Below are positions 5,394 through 11,445 of a DNA stretch of 12,359 bases, one piece after another. The first letter of the stretch is position 1; every line of letters starts with the position of its first letter. The stretch is taken from NCBI GenBank assembly GCA_934511335.1, contig CAKSWL010000042.1, positions 1-12,359 on the forward strand, in the 5' to 3' direction. The stretch is from an uncultured Cloacibacillus sp. (GTDB lineage Bacteria > Synergistota > Synergistia > Synergistales > Synergistaceae). Made by a program: the position numbers and the translations under genes. The notes under the pieces are model-generated. The model was not told the origin of the DNA and made no database searches. It worked only from the letters and a program-made list of their open reading frames with translations.

Positions 5394-7049
5394 TCAGCTC
5401 TGCTTCTGCCGCTTTAGATAACCGATGAATTTCTCCACGATCTGCGGGTCCAGCCTTGTCCCAGCCTGCGCGCGCAGCTTCTCCACCACCTCGTCGTCTG
5501 TGGGGATACGGCGTCCCGGCCAGGGGCGCGTCATCTCGTTCCAGGCGTCGACGACGGCAAAGATCCTTGCCGTCAGCGGTATCGCGCTTCCGGAAAGGCC
5601 CTGAGGGAAGCCGGTGCCGTCCCAGTTCTCAGTCCAGGCATAGGGCAGCGCGGAGGCGGGACGCAGGAGTTCTATCTCTTCCATGAAATCTCTTGATTTT
5701 ATCGGATATTTCCGGTACTCGCGAAGCTCCGCCGGCGTAAGCGGAGAGGTTTTCGTGCGGATGGAGAAGGGCAGCGAAAGCATGCCCATGCGGCTGAAAA
5801 GCGCCCCCATATATATATAGATAAGTTCTTCTTCCTCAAGTCCGGCCTCTTTAGCAAAATCGCGTGTCATAGCGGCGCATCTGGTGAGCGCGGCGCGGAA
5901 CTTTTCGTCCCCCGGAGAGAAGGCCGTCGCGATGTCCTCAAGCGTCTTCATGCAGAGGCGTCTGCCGGCCTCCGCGAAGCGTTTGTAGACGGAGATCGTA
6001 ATGTCGTCCGCCTTGTTTTTCTCTCCCTGTTTGAAGTCGAAGAAAGCCATAAAGTCGTTCAGAGTGCGCTGGACGCTCGCGATCTCGTCCCTCTTGCGGT
6101 CTATCGTGATGCCGCGCGCGTCGGCCGCCTCGTCGCGGATGGCCTCTATCTCGCGCTGCAGCCGCTTCATGCGGTTGGTCACCTGATGCTTCATAAAGAT
6201 CCCGAAGAGGAGGACGACGAAGAGCGCGGCGACCGCAAGGATGAAAAACAGCATCTGCAGCTCGCGCTCGGCGCTCTTGATATCCACATTGGAGGTGATC
6301 CCCGAAATCCAGAAGGCGGGGGCGCCGGCGTGGTCGCGGACGAGTATCCGCCCCGTGATGAATGAATTCCGCGGGTCGTTGTTGAGGACGATATGCGGCA
6401 GTTCTTTGCCCCGGTCTTTATTCAGCACGGGCTCGATAGCGAATGTGAAATGAAGGTTGCTGGCGATTTTGTGGATCATTTTGGGGGAGAGGGCCATCGT
6501 CGCGATGAGGTAGCCCGCCTGCGAGCCGCCCTTGTCGGAGCGGCGTATGTGTTTGACGGCAAAGATGATCGGATTTTCTCCCTTCATGACGATGCCGCTG
6601 GTGCCGTCGTCCGGAAGGTTTTGGAAAATCGCCTCGCCTTGGTTGCTGAAGATCGCCTCGATCTCGCTCTCCGGCGTGGAGCTGTCGTCGGGGGCGCTGT
6701 AGTCGCGGGAGAATTTTATGTTAAGGTCGTTGTCGACGAATATCAGCGAGGAGACGCCTATCTCCGTGAGCACGGTGCGGTTGAGGTATATGTTCGGATA
6801 GTCGGGGTCGTGGCCCGTCATGTAGTCCCAGGCCTTGTCCGAGTAGGCCCAGTTGCCCGCTATGGCTGAAAGAGTGCGCACCTCTCCGCTCAAGGTCACG
6901 AACGTTCTCGAAAGGTCTCTGGTCATGCGTTCCCTGTCAGTCTGCTCAGCTGACGTGATCAAGAAGTTTGTGAACATCACGTCAAGTATCAGCAGTACTG
7001 ACAGCAATATTGTTCCGAGAAATAATTGTGTCTTACACCTGAGCGTCAT
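5394..7049 (-). CDS. CHASE4-like membrane sensor with degenerate HD-GYP domain
   Basis: 551 residues from the chosen ATG. GGAGGGG lies six bases before it, and the 64 residues that would extend it upstream read as promoter DNA. Membrane segments at about 9-31 and 266-286 enclose an extracytoplasmic domain (about 35-262). That domain resembles CHASE4, with NWAYSDKAWDYM near 66-77. A short HAMP-like/coiled linker follows (287-345). Residues about 352-545 follow the HD-GYP pattern: LTPAELREYRKYP, then WDGTGFPQGLSGSAIPLTARIFAVVDAWNEMT (476-507), then LDPQIVEKF. The metal ligands are gone: ALLHDIGK is ALFSRMGM (416-423), the H of xxHP is Y448, and HHE is WTE (472-474). It is probably not an active c-di-GMP phosphodiesterase and may act as a signal receptor. 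CHASE4 is less sure than HD-GYP. Confidence 0.85.
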   Translation of the reverse strand: MTLRCKTQLFLGTILLSVLLILDVMFTNFLITSAEQTDRERMTRDLSRTFVTLSGEVRTLSAIAGNWAYSDKAWDYMTGHDPDYPNIYLNRTVLTEIGVSSLIFVDNDLNIKFSRDYSAPDDSSTPESEIEAIFSNQGEAIFQNLPDDGTSGIVMKGENPIIFAVKHIRRSDKGGSQAGYLIATMALSPKMIHKIASNLHFTFAIEPVLNKDRGKELPHIVLNNDPRNSFITGRILVRDHAGAPAFWISGITSNVDIKSAERELQMLFFILAVAALFVVLLFGIFMKHQVTNRMKRLQREIEAIRDEAADARGITIDRKRDEIASVQRTLNDFMAFFDFKQGEKNKADDITISVYKRFAEAGRRLCMKTLEDIATAFSPGDEKFRAALTRCAAMTRDFAKEAGLEEEELIYIYMGALFSRMGMLSLPFSIRTKTSPLTPAELREYRKYPIKSRDFMEEIELLRPASALPYAWTENWDGTGFPQGLSGSAIPLTARIFAVVDAWNEMTRPWPGRRIPTDDEVVEKLRAQAGTRLDPQIVEKFIGYLKRQKQS

Positions 7050-7054
7050 CTGCA

Positions 7055-7061
7055 CCCCTCC
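7055..7061 (-). promoter_or_regulatory. Ribosome binding site deciding the sensor start
   Basis: GGAGGGG on the minus strand lies five bases before the ATG at 7049-7047. It selects this start over the upstream in-frame ATG at 7088 and the more distant start near 7241. The downstream start also gives a clean N-terminal membrane segment. Confidence 0.75.
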
Positions 7062-7098
7062 GGCAAAAAATTGGATTAGCTGATTCATGTCACTATAT

Positions 7099-7104
7099 AT
7101 TGTA
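7099..7104 (-). promoter_or_regulatory. Candidate -10 box of the sensor gene
   Basis: The minus strand reads TACAAT (5/6 to TATAAT) in a very AT-rich stretch about 50 bases before the chosen ATG. The -35 region 16-17 bases upstream (TCTTAT or GTCTTA) is poor, so the promoter may be weak or need an activator. Confidence 0.4.
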
Positions 7105-7154
7105 ACAGAATTTCTTGGAAATAAGACAGAAAATAGAGTGAATGAGCTGCCGAT

Positions 7155-7176
7155 TAATTGTGAAATCCCACAATTA
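7155..7176. promoter_or_regulatory. 8+8 inverted repeat, candidate operator in the divergent region
   Basis: Perfect arms taattgtg (7155-7162) and cacaatta (7169-7176) are separated by six bases. The core TTGTG-N6-CACAA recalls a CRP/FNR-superfamily half-site pattern, but the spacing is two bases shorter than classical CRP sites. It overlaps the -35 of the candidate rightward promoter and lies about 50 bases upstream of the leftward -10. A dimeric regulator controlling one or both divergent units is plausible. No regulator gene is in the window. Confidence 0.5.
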
Positions 7177-7187
7177 TAGGGTAAAAT
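7158..7187 (+). promoter_or_regulatory. Candidate promoter of the ThiF-dipeptidase-HicB-YjiH operon
   Basis: TTGTGA (7158-7163, 4/6 to TTGACA) and TAAAAT (7182-7187, 5/6 to TATAAT) are separated by 18 bases. Transcription would start near 7194, leaving about 64 bases of leader before the TTG start. The -35 lies within the inverted repeat. Confidence 0.5.
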
Positions 7188-7257
7188 ATTTAGGCGGCGC
7201 CAGTCGCTGGAAGAGAGGCCCGCAGCAGATGCGCGCAGCACGGCGGGGGGATTTTTA

Positions 7258-8091
7258 TTGATTTGTGATAAAGCTGTTGAATATATGAGGGAGCGGGCCG
7301 CCGTTCGCGGCGGCCTTCCCGTCGTCGCTTTGGGGGTCTGCCGGGAGGCGGCTTCCGAAAGCGGCCTTTCCTTGCGCGATACGGAGATCGCCGCGCTGCG
7401 GTGCGGGCTCTGCCCCTCGCGCTACGAGCGCACGATCGGCGTCTTTGGGCTTGAAGGGCAGGCGCGGCTGCTGGAGTCCTGCGCGGCGGTCGTAGGCTGC
7501 GGCGGACTGGGGGGCTGGATCATAGAGATCCTGGCGCGCGCCGGAGTCGGAAGGCTCATCCTGGTCGACGGCGACGTTTTCGATGAGAACAACCTGAACC
7601 GGCAGCTCTACGCGACGGAGGAAAATATCGGCGAGCCGAAGGCCGCCGCCGCCGCCGCGCGGGTGGGGCGCGTCAATTCCAGCGTCATCGTGGAGTGCCA
7701 TGAGATATTCATCAACGAATCAAACGGCTTAAATATTATCTCTCCCGCGGGGGTCGTGCTTGACGCGCTGGATAATAACGTCGGACGCCGCGAGGTGTTC
7801 GGCCTTTGCCGGAGGCTGGGCATTCCCTTCGTTCACGGGGCGGTGGCCGGGTTTTTCGGACAGGCGGCGGTGCTGCGCCCGCAGGACCGCCCGCTGTGGG
7901 AGATCGCCGATGCTCCCGACCGGGGCATAGAGCTCACGACGGGCAACCCCCCTTTTATACCTCCTTTGATCGCCTCGGTGCAGGCGGCGGAGGCGCTGAA
8001 AATTCTCGCGGGGCTTGAGGGACAGCTGGAGCACGCGCTGCTCTGGTTCGACCTTGGACGCGGCGATATGCAGAGGCTGAGATTGAAATGA
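7258..8091 (+). CDS. HesA/MoeB/ThiF family E1-like adenylyltransferase
   Basis: 277 residues from a TTG start with a run of six G seven bases upstream; the next ATG (7285) has no ribosome site. A short N-terminal helical region leads to RYERTIGVFG (55-64). The ATP-binding glycine loop is GCGGLGG (80-86), followed by VDGDVFDENNLNRQLY (103-118), where D104, N112, R115 and Q116 are the usual nucleotide contacts. K128 and DALDN (169-173) fit the rest of the site. GNPPFIPPLIASVQAAEALKIL (229-250) is the usual C-terminal crossover region. The CxxC zinc pairs of classical MoeB/ThiF and the cysteine expected near 225-232 are absent; a different CxxC (49-52) lies before the domain. It should adenylate the C-terminus of a ubiquitin-like carrier (MoaD/ThiS type), but no such carrier is encoded here. 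It is the first gene of a four-gene operon. Confidence 0.88.
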   Translation: MICDKAVEYMRERAAVRGGLPVVALGVCREAASESGLSLRDTEIAALRCGLCPSRYERTIGVFGLEGQARLLESCAAVVGCGGLGGWIIEILARAGVGRLILVDGDVFDENNLNRQLYATEENIGEPKAAAAAARVGRVNSSVIVECHEIFINESNGLNIISPAGVVLDALDNNVGRREVFGLCRRLGIPFVHGAVAGFFGQAAVLRPQDRPLWEIADAPDRGIELTTGNPPFIPPLIASVQAAEALKILAGLEGQLEHALLWFDLGRGDMQRLRLK

Positions 8092-9098
8092 ATAAAAAGA
8101 CAAAGACAAAAATCATCCTTGACGCGCATTTTGACATGCTGCTCGATGTGCTGGCGCTGCGCAAAAGCGGCGGACATGCCGTCCTTGAACGGCGCTTTTT
8201 ACCGGGGTTTCGCGCCGCAGGGGTGAACGCGGTGGTCTGTTCGATATTTATCCTCGATGAGCTGGTGCCCGAGGGGGCGCTGCGGAACGCTTTGGATCAG
8301 ATAGCGGCGCTGCGGGCCGATCTTGAGGAATCCCCATCTTTTTCCCTCTGCCGCAGCGCCGGCGAATGCCGCGCGGCGGCGGAAGCGGGGAAGGTCGCCC
8401 TTTTCCTCTCCCTCGAGGGGGCGGAGCCGCTGGGGCGCGATATCCTGCTGCTGCGCATATTTTATGAGCTTGGCGTGCGGCTGCTGGGATTGGCGTGGTC
8501 ACGGCGGAATTACGCCTGCGACGGCGTCTCTTTTGAGGCCGCAGCCCCCGCCTCGCAGTCGGGTTCACTGACGGATTTCGGGCGCGAGCTGGTGAACGAA
8601 GCCTGCCGCCTCGGGATGGTGATCGATGTGAGCCATCTGAACGACGCCGGTTTCCGAGAGGTCGCTCATATTCTGAAGGTCCCCTTCATCGCTTCGCACT
8701 CAAACTGCCGCGCGCTGGCCTCCTCCCCAAGGAATTTGGCCGACTGGCAGCTGACGGCGCTCGCTGAGGCGGGAGGCGTCGCCGGCATGAACGCCTACGG
8801 CCCTTTTGCGGCGGACGGGCGTTCCGCGAGGACCCCCGCGGCGCTGCTTGCGCACCTTGATCATCTCGTCAGCCGCTGCGGCGCAAAACACGCCGGTCTG
8901 GGGCTCGACCTCTGCGCCTGCCTCTTGTCTGTCAACGCCGGCTATACGGAGGCCGGCGATACTGATTTGTTTAAAGACCACGCCGACGCCGGCGAGAGGT
9001 TTATCAAAGCCATCCGCGAGAGGTATGATGAGAAGGAGGCGGACGGTTTTCTGGGAGAAAACTTTATGCGCGTCTTTGAGAGGGTGATGGGCAGCTGA
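8088..9098 (+). CDS. Membrane dipeptidase (peptidase family M19)
   Basis: 336 residues, the usual size of renal-dipeptidase-like bacterial enzymes. Zinc ligands are recognisable: H14 and D16 in DAHFD, E110 in SLEGAE (bridging), H183 in DVSH and H204 in ASHSNCRAL. D274 in LGLDL is the likely catalytic acid. SGSLTDFGRELVNEACRLGMVIDVSHLND (158-186) is the family core. There is no signal peptide, so it is probably cytoplasmic. The ATG overlaps the ThiF stop (ATGA), implying translational coupling. M19 enzymes cleave dipeptides, including those with D-residues or dehydro bonds, and some act on other small amides. The neighbouring YjiH membrane protein suggests uptake followed by hydrolysis, but the substrate is unknown. 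Confidence 0.93.
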   Translation: MNKKTKTKIILDAHFDMLLDVLALRKSGGHAVLERRFLPGFRAAGVNAVVCSIFILDELVPEGALRNALDQIAALRADLEESPSFSLCRSAGECRAAAEAGKVALFLSLEGAEPLGRDILLLRIFYELGVRLLGLAWSRRNYACDGVSFEAAAPASQSGSLTDFGRELVNEACRLGMVIDVSHLNDAGFREVAHILKVPFIASHSNCRALASSPRNLADWQLTALAEAGGVAGMNAYGPFAADGRSARTPAALLAHLDHLVSRCGAKHAGLGLDLCACLLSVNAGYTEAGDTDLFKDHADAGERFIKAIRERYDEKEADGFLGENFMRVFERVMGS

Positions 9099-9379
9099 TG
9101 GAGAGATATAGCTATCCTATCTTCGTTTACGAGGAGCGTTCCGGCGGCGTCCCGGTGTGGATCGGGAATTTCCCCGGACTCAACGGCTGCTGGGTCGAGG
9201 GTGTTTCAAAAGAAGAGGTGCTGGCGCGGGCGCCCTTCGTCCTTCACGAATTCTCCGCGGCCTGCCGAGCGTTAGAATGGCGGCTTCCGGAGCCCCCCGC
9301 CCTCTTTGAATTTGAAGGGGCGGGCGCGGGAGAGGTCTTTCTCATAGAAGAATCTGTGCCGGAAGACGGGGAACGGTAG
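9098..9379 (+). CDS. Orphan HicB-like (UPF0150) small protein
   Basis: 93 residues. The first half follows the HicB-like antitoxin fold: YPIFVYEE (6-13), the central IGNFPGLNGCWVEG (22-35) equivalent to FPDLPGC-x-x-x-G, then SKEEVLARAPFVLHEF (37-52). The ending RLPEPP (62-67) is also usual in this group. The last 25 residues are acidic with no DNA-binding helix-turn-helix or ribbon-helix-helix domain. The ATG overlaps the dipeptidase stop by one base. No HicA-like toxin (short basic double-stranded RNA-binding-like protein) lies on either side, so it is not a visible toxin-antitoxin pair. It is more likely an orphan that has taken another role in this operon. Confidence 0.75.
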   Translation: MERYSYPIFVYEERSGGVPVWIGNFPGLNGCWVEGVSKEEVLARAPFVLHEFSAACRALEWRLPEPPALFEFEGAGAGEVFLIEESVPEDGER

Positions 9380-9380
9380 T

Positions 9381-10754
9381 TTGGAATCCGCGATACGCGA
9401 TAAAAAAAATCTTTTGAAGTTTGTCGTCCCCTCTCTGCTGGGGATCTGGGTATTTCTCGTTCCTTTCCCGCTGCACGGGGAGATAAACACTCTGATCGGA
9501 CACGTAAAAGAATTTATGATGGCGTCGATCGTGGGCTGGCAGCCGCACATCGTCTCCGCGGTATCGCTTACGGCGGCGCTTCTGGCCGTGATCGCCAAAT
9601 TTGCCCGGCCCCGGTGGATAATGGAGGATCATATCCTTCATGAAAATCTTGTCGGAGGCCCTCTCTGGTTTATGGCGCGTATCTGCGCTCTGCCGATTGC
9701 GCTCTTCGTGCTTTTTGGCTCGCAGTATTATCTGGGGACTGGCGGACCGCTGGGGGTGTTTGCGGCAAAGGCTTCGTTCATTGTCAATAACCTGGCCCCG
9801 CGCCTCATCATGCTGGCCGTCGTTCTGGGAATATGGGCGCCGCTGATCATGGACTTCGGCCTCGTGCAGTTCATCTCCGTCTACGCGAGCCCGGTCATGC
9901 GCCCGCTCTTCCGTGTGCCGGGACGCGCGGCGATCGACTGCGTCGCTTCGTGGCTGGGAAGCAGTTCGATGGCGGTCGTCTTTACGGCGAAGATGTACGA
10001 CGCCGGCTTTTACACGGACCGGGAGGCGGCGGTGATCGTTTGTGGCTTTTCCCTCGCGGGAATCTATAACATTTACGCGATCGCCGAGCTGTTCTACATG
10101 GAATACGCGATGCCGCAGATATTGTTCGTCGTCTATTGCACAATGATCCTGCTCGCCGCGGTGATGCCGCGGATATGGCCGTTGTCGTCGATACCGGACG
10201 ACTATTATAAGGGGCGCGATAACTACCACGAGCAGTCCGCGGGCGAGCGTCACGGACATTCGATGTTCGGCTGGGCGCTGCTGCGCGGAACGGCGCGCGC
10301 GCGCTGCATGAATGCGAAGCGTTATCTGCGCGAAAGCCTCGCGATCATCTACACGCTGCTTCTGAGCACCGTGCCGCTGATGATCACCTTCGGCACTCTC
10401 CTCGTGATCGTCGCCGAGACGACGAGCATCGTGGAGATTCTGGCCGTACCCGCGGCGACGGCGCTGGAGGCGCTGGGCGCGCTGGAAGCGCGGATCATCG
10501 CCTCGGCCACGGTCTTTTCCTTTGTCGACCAGTTCCTCGCCGTTACCTACGGCAGGCTCCTGCTCACCGAACAGGCCCGCTTTATCTGTATCTGCCTCTC
10601 AGTGACGGGGCTGATAAACCTGACGGAGGTCGGACTGCACGTGTGGCACTCAAATATTCCCCTGCGCCTCTGGCAGATGACGGCGGTCTATGTGATGAGG
10701 ATCATCCTGTCGATGTTCATTGTGATTCCCGCCGCGAAGATCTTTTTTCCCTAA
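9381..10754 (+). CDS. YjiH family membrane protein (nucleoside-recognition/GATE type)
   Basis: 457 residues, a polytopic membrane protein with about ten hydrophobic segments. Examples are 14-31, 55-73, 98-117, 141-165, 246-266, 318-344 and 433-455. The opening LLKFVVPSLLGIWVFLVPF (11-29) and the conserved SWLGSSSMAVVFT (190-202) match the YjiH/GATE-domain group. A cytoplasmic loop of about 50 residues (267-317) is rich in charged residues and histidines. The start is TTG one base after the HicB-like stop, with GGGGAACGG upstream; no ATG nearby would keep the first segment. YjiH proteins are presumed transporters without a known substrate and are often next to peptidases or amidohydrolases. 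Placement in one operon with an M19 dipeptidase supports uptake of a peptide-like compound. Confidence 0.9.
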   Translation: MESAIRDKKNLLKFVVPSLLGIWVFLVPFPLHGEINTLIGHVKEFMMASIVGWQPHIVSAVSLTAALLAVIAKFARPRWIMEDHILHENLVGGPLWFMARICALPIALFVLFGSQYYLGTGGPLGVFAAKASFIVNNLAPRLIMLAVVLGIWAPLIMDFGLVQFISVYASPVMRPLFRVPGRAAIDCVASWLGSSSMAVVFTAKMYDAGFYTDREAAVIVCGFSLAGIYNIYAIAELFYMEYAMPQILFVVYCTMILLAAVMPRIWPLSSIPDDYYKGRDNYHEQSAGERHGHSMFGWALLRGTARARCMNAKRYLRESLAIIYTLLLSTVPLMITFGTLLVIVAETTSIVEILAVPAATALEALGALEARIIASATVFSFVDQFLAVTYGRLLLTEQARFICICLSVTGLINLTEVGLHVWHSNIPLRLWQMTAVYVMRIILSMFIVIPAAKIFFP

Positions 10755-10779
10755 TAGGCATGGCGGCGGCCTTTTGCGG

Positions 10780-10789
10780 CGTGAAGAAG
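10780..10789. repeat. Left 10-bp imperfect direct repeat of the MITE-like element
   Basis: cgtgaagaag directly abuts the left inverted repeat and matches catgaagagg (10926-10935) at 8 of 10 positions. Both differences are transitions, consistent with an aged target duplication. Confidence 0.5.
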
Positions 10790-10925
10790 CAGGGCGACAG
10801 CATTTACTTTAGTGATATGCGAAGAAAAACCAAAAAGCGAGGTAAATTCAAAATCAAAGACGAGCCCTATACAGGCGTTGCTTGATGTTTTTACCCGCCT
10901 CTGGAAAGTAAATGCTGTTGCCCTG
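10790..10925. mobile_element. MITE-like element, 136 bp, with 21-bp terminal inverted repeats
   Basis: Positions 10790-10810 are the reverse complement of 10905-10925 at 20 of 21 positions, the exception being a G:T. The 94-bp interior is AT-rich and unlike its neighbours. Ends reading CAGGG...CCCTG and 10-bp flanking repeats recall the ISAs1 family (CAGGG ends, 8-10 bp duplications), but that link is from memory. A basic 22-codon frame (10817-10885) has no ribosome site and is not called. No transposase is present, so it would need one supplied in trans. It lies between convergent genes, where it could also act as a transcript-end hairpin. Confidence 0.6.
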
Positions 10926-10935
10926 CATGAAGAGG
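10926..10935. repeat. Right 10-bp imperfect direct repeat of the MITE-like element
   Basis: catgaagagg abuts the right inverted repeat and pairs with the left copy at 10780-10789 (8/10). Confidence 0.5.
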
Positions 10936-10969
10936 CCTTGCTGCTCGACGCCCGCCTCAGGACTTTTTT
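10932..10969 (+). terminator. Weak candidate terminator for the YjiH operon
   Basis: gaggc (10932-10936) can pair with gcctc (10954-10958), followed after five bases by six Ts (10964-10969). The stem is only five pairs with a long loop. It is called weakly because no better rightward terminator is seen after 10754 apart from the long stem of the mobile element. The T-run lies inside the 3' end of the YbaK gene. Confidence 0.22.
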
Positions 10970-11445
10970 ATATCGGCCTTCGTGCCGTTTGTGATTCGCA
11001 GCAGCTCGTCAGGCGAGATGGGGAAAAAGGCGTGATCGGTGCCGGCCGCGGCCCACACCGCCTGATAGAGAAAAAGGTCATCGTCAAGCAGCGTCGGCGG
11101 CTGCTGGGGGTAGCCCACGGGCGGCACTCCTCCTGGGCGGAACCCGGACCAGGCAGCGCAGGCTTCGCCGTCGGCGAACGATACGTGCGACGCCCCGAGA
11201 AGTCTCTTTATCTTCTTCGTATCCACGCGGTTGACGCCCGACATCAGCGCGAGCGCGAAGCTCTTTCCGTGGTTCACGCGCAGCAGTATGCTCTTTAAAA
11301 TCTCCTCTTCAGGCGCTCCGACCGCGGCGGAGGCGTCGGTAACGGTGAATATGGTGGCCTCTGTTTCCTTTATCTGTGACGTGCAGCCGTTCTCGCGCAG
11401 AAATTTCCTCACGGCTTCTATCGGATTGAATCCCTCATCTGGCAT
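10957..11445 (-). CDS. YbaK/EbsC-family aminoacyl-tRNA deacylase-like protein
   Basis: 162 residues, one YbaK/ProX-type domain. Conserved blocks are EEEILKSILLRV (46-57, the lysine of the LKS motif at about 51), a VNRVDTKKIKRLLGA block (71-85) and GFRPGGVPPVGYP (101-113), which lines the active site. LLDDDLFLYQAVWAAAG and ISPDELLRITNG close the domain. Such proteins hydrolyse mischarged tRNAs (for example Cys- or Ala-tRNAPro); which member this is cannot be told. GGAGG lies nine bases before the ATG. Its first 11 bases overlap the end of the lytic transglycosylase gene, so the pair is co-transcribed. There is no obvious functional link between the two. The stop lies close to the MITE-like element. 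Confidence 0.9.
   Translation of the reverse strand: MPDEGFNPIEAVRKFLRENGCTSQIKETEATIFTVTDASAAVGAPEEEILKSILLRVNHGKSFALALMSGVNRVDTKKIKRLLGASHVSFADGEACAAWSGFRPGGVPPVGYPQQPPTLLDDDLFLYQAVWAAAGTDHAFFPISPDELLRITNGTKADIKKS

Noticed and set aside
7050..7241. 64-residue N-terminal extension of the sensor protein
   Set aside because: Runs through the AT-rich promoter and operator; a good ribosome site and membrane segment support the ATG at 7049.
9098..9379. A HicAB toxin-antitoxin module
   Set aside because: Neither neighbour is a HicA-like protein (they are a dipeptidase and a membrane protein), so only the HicB-like half is supported.
9342..10259. Antisense frame of 305 codons over the YjiH gene
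   Set aside because: Rich in R, H, D and Q with no hydrophobic core or motif; a shadow of a membrane-protein gene.
10760..10885. Small 41-residue basic frame running into the MITE-like element
   Set aside because: No ribosome site, half of it is the inverted repeat, and the other strand encodes a similar short peptide only because of the palindrome.
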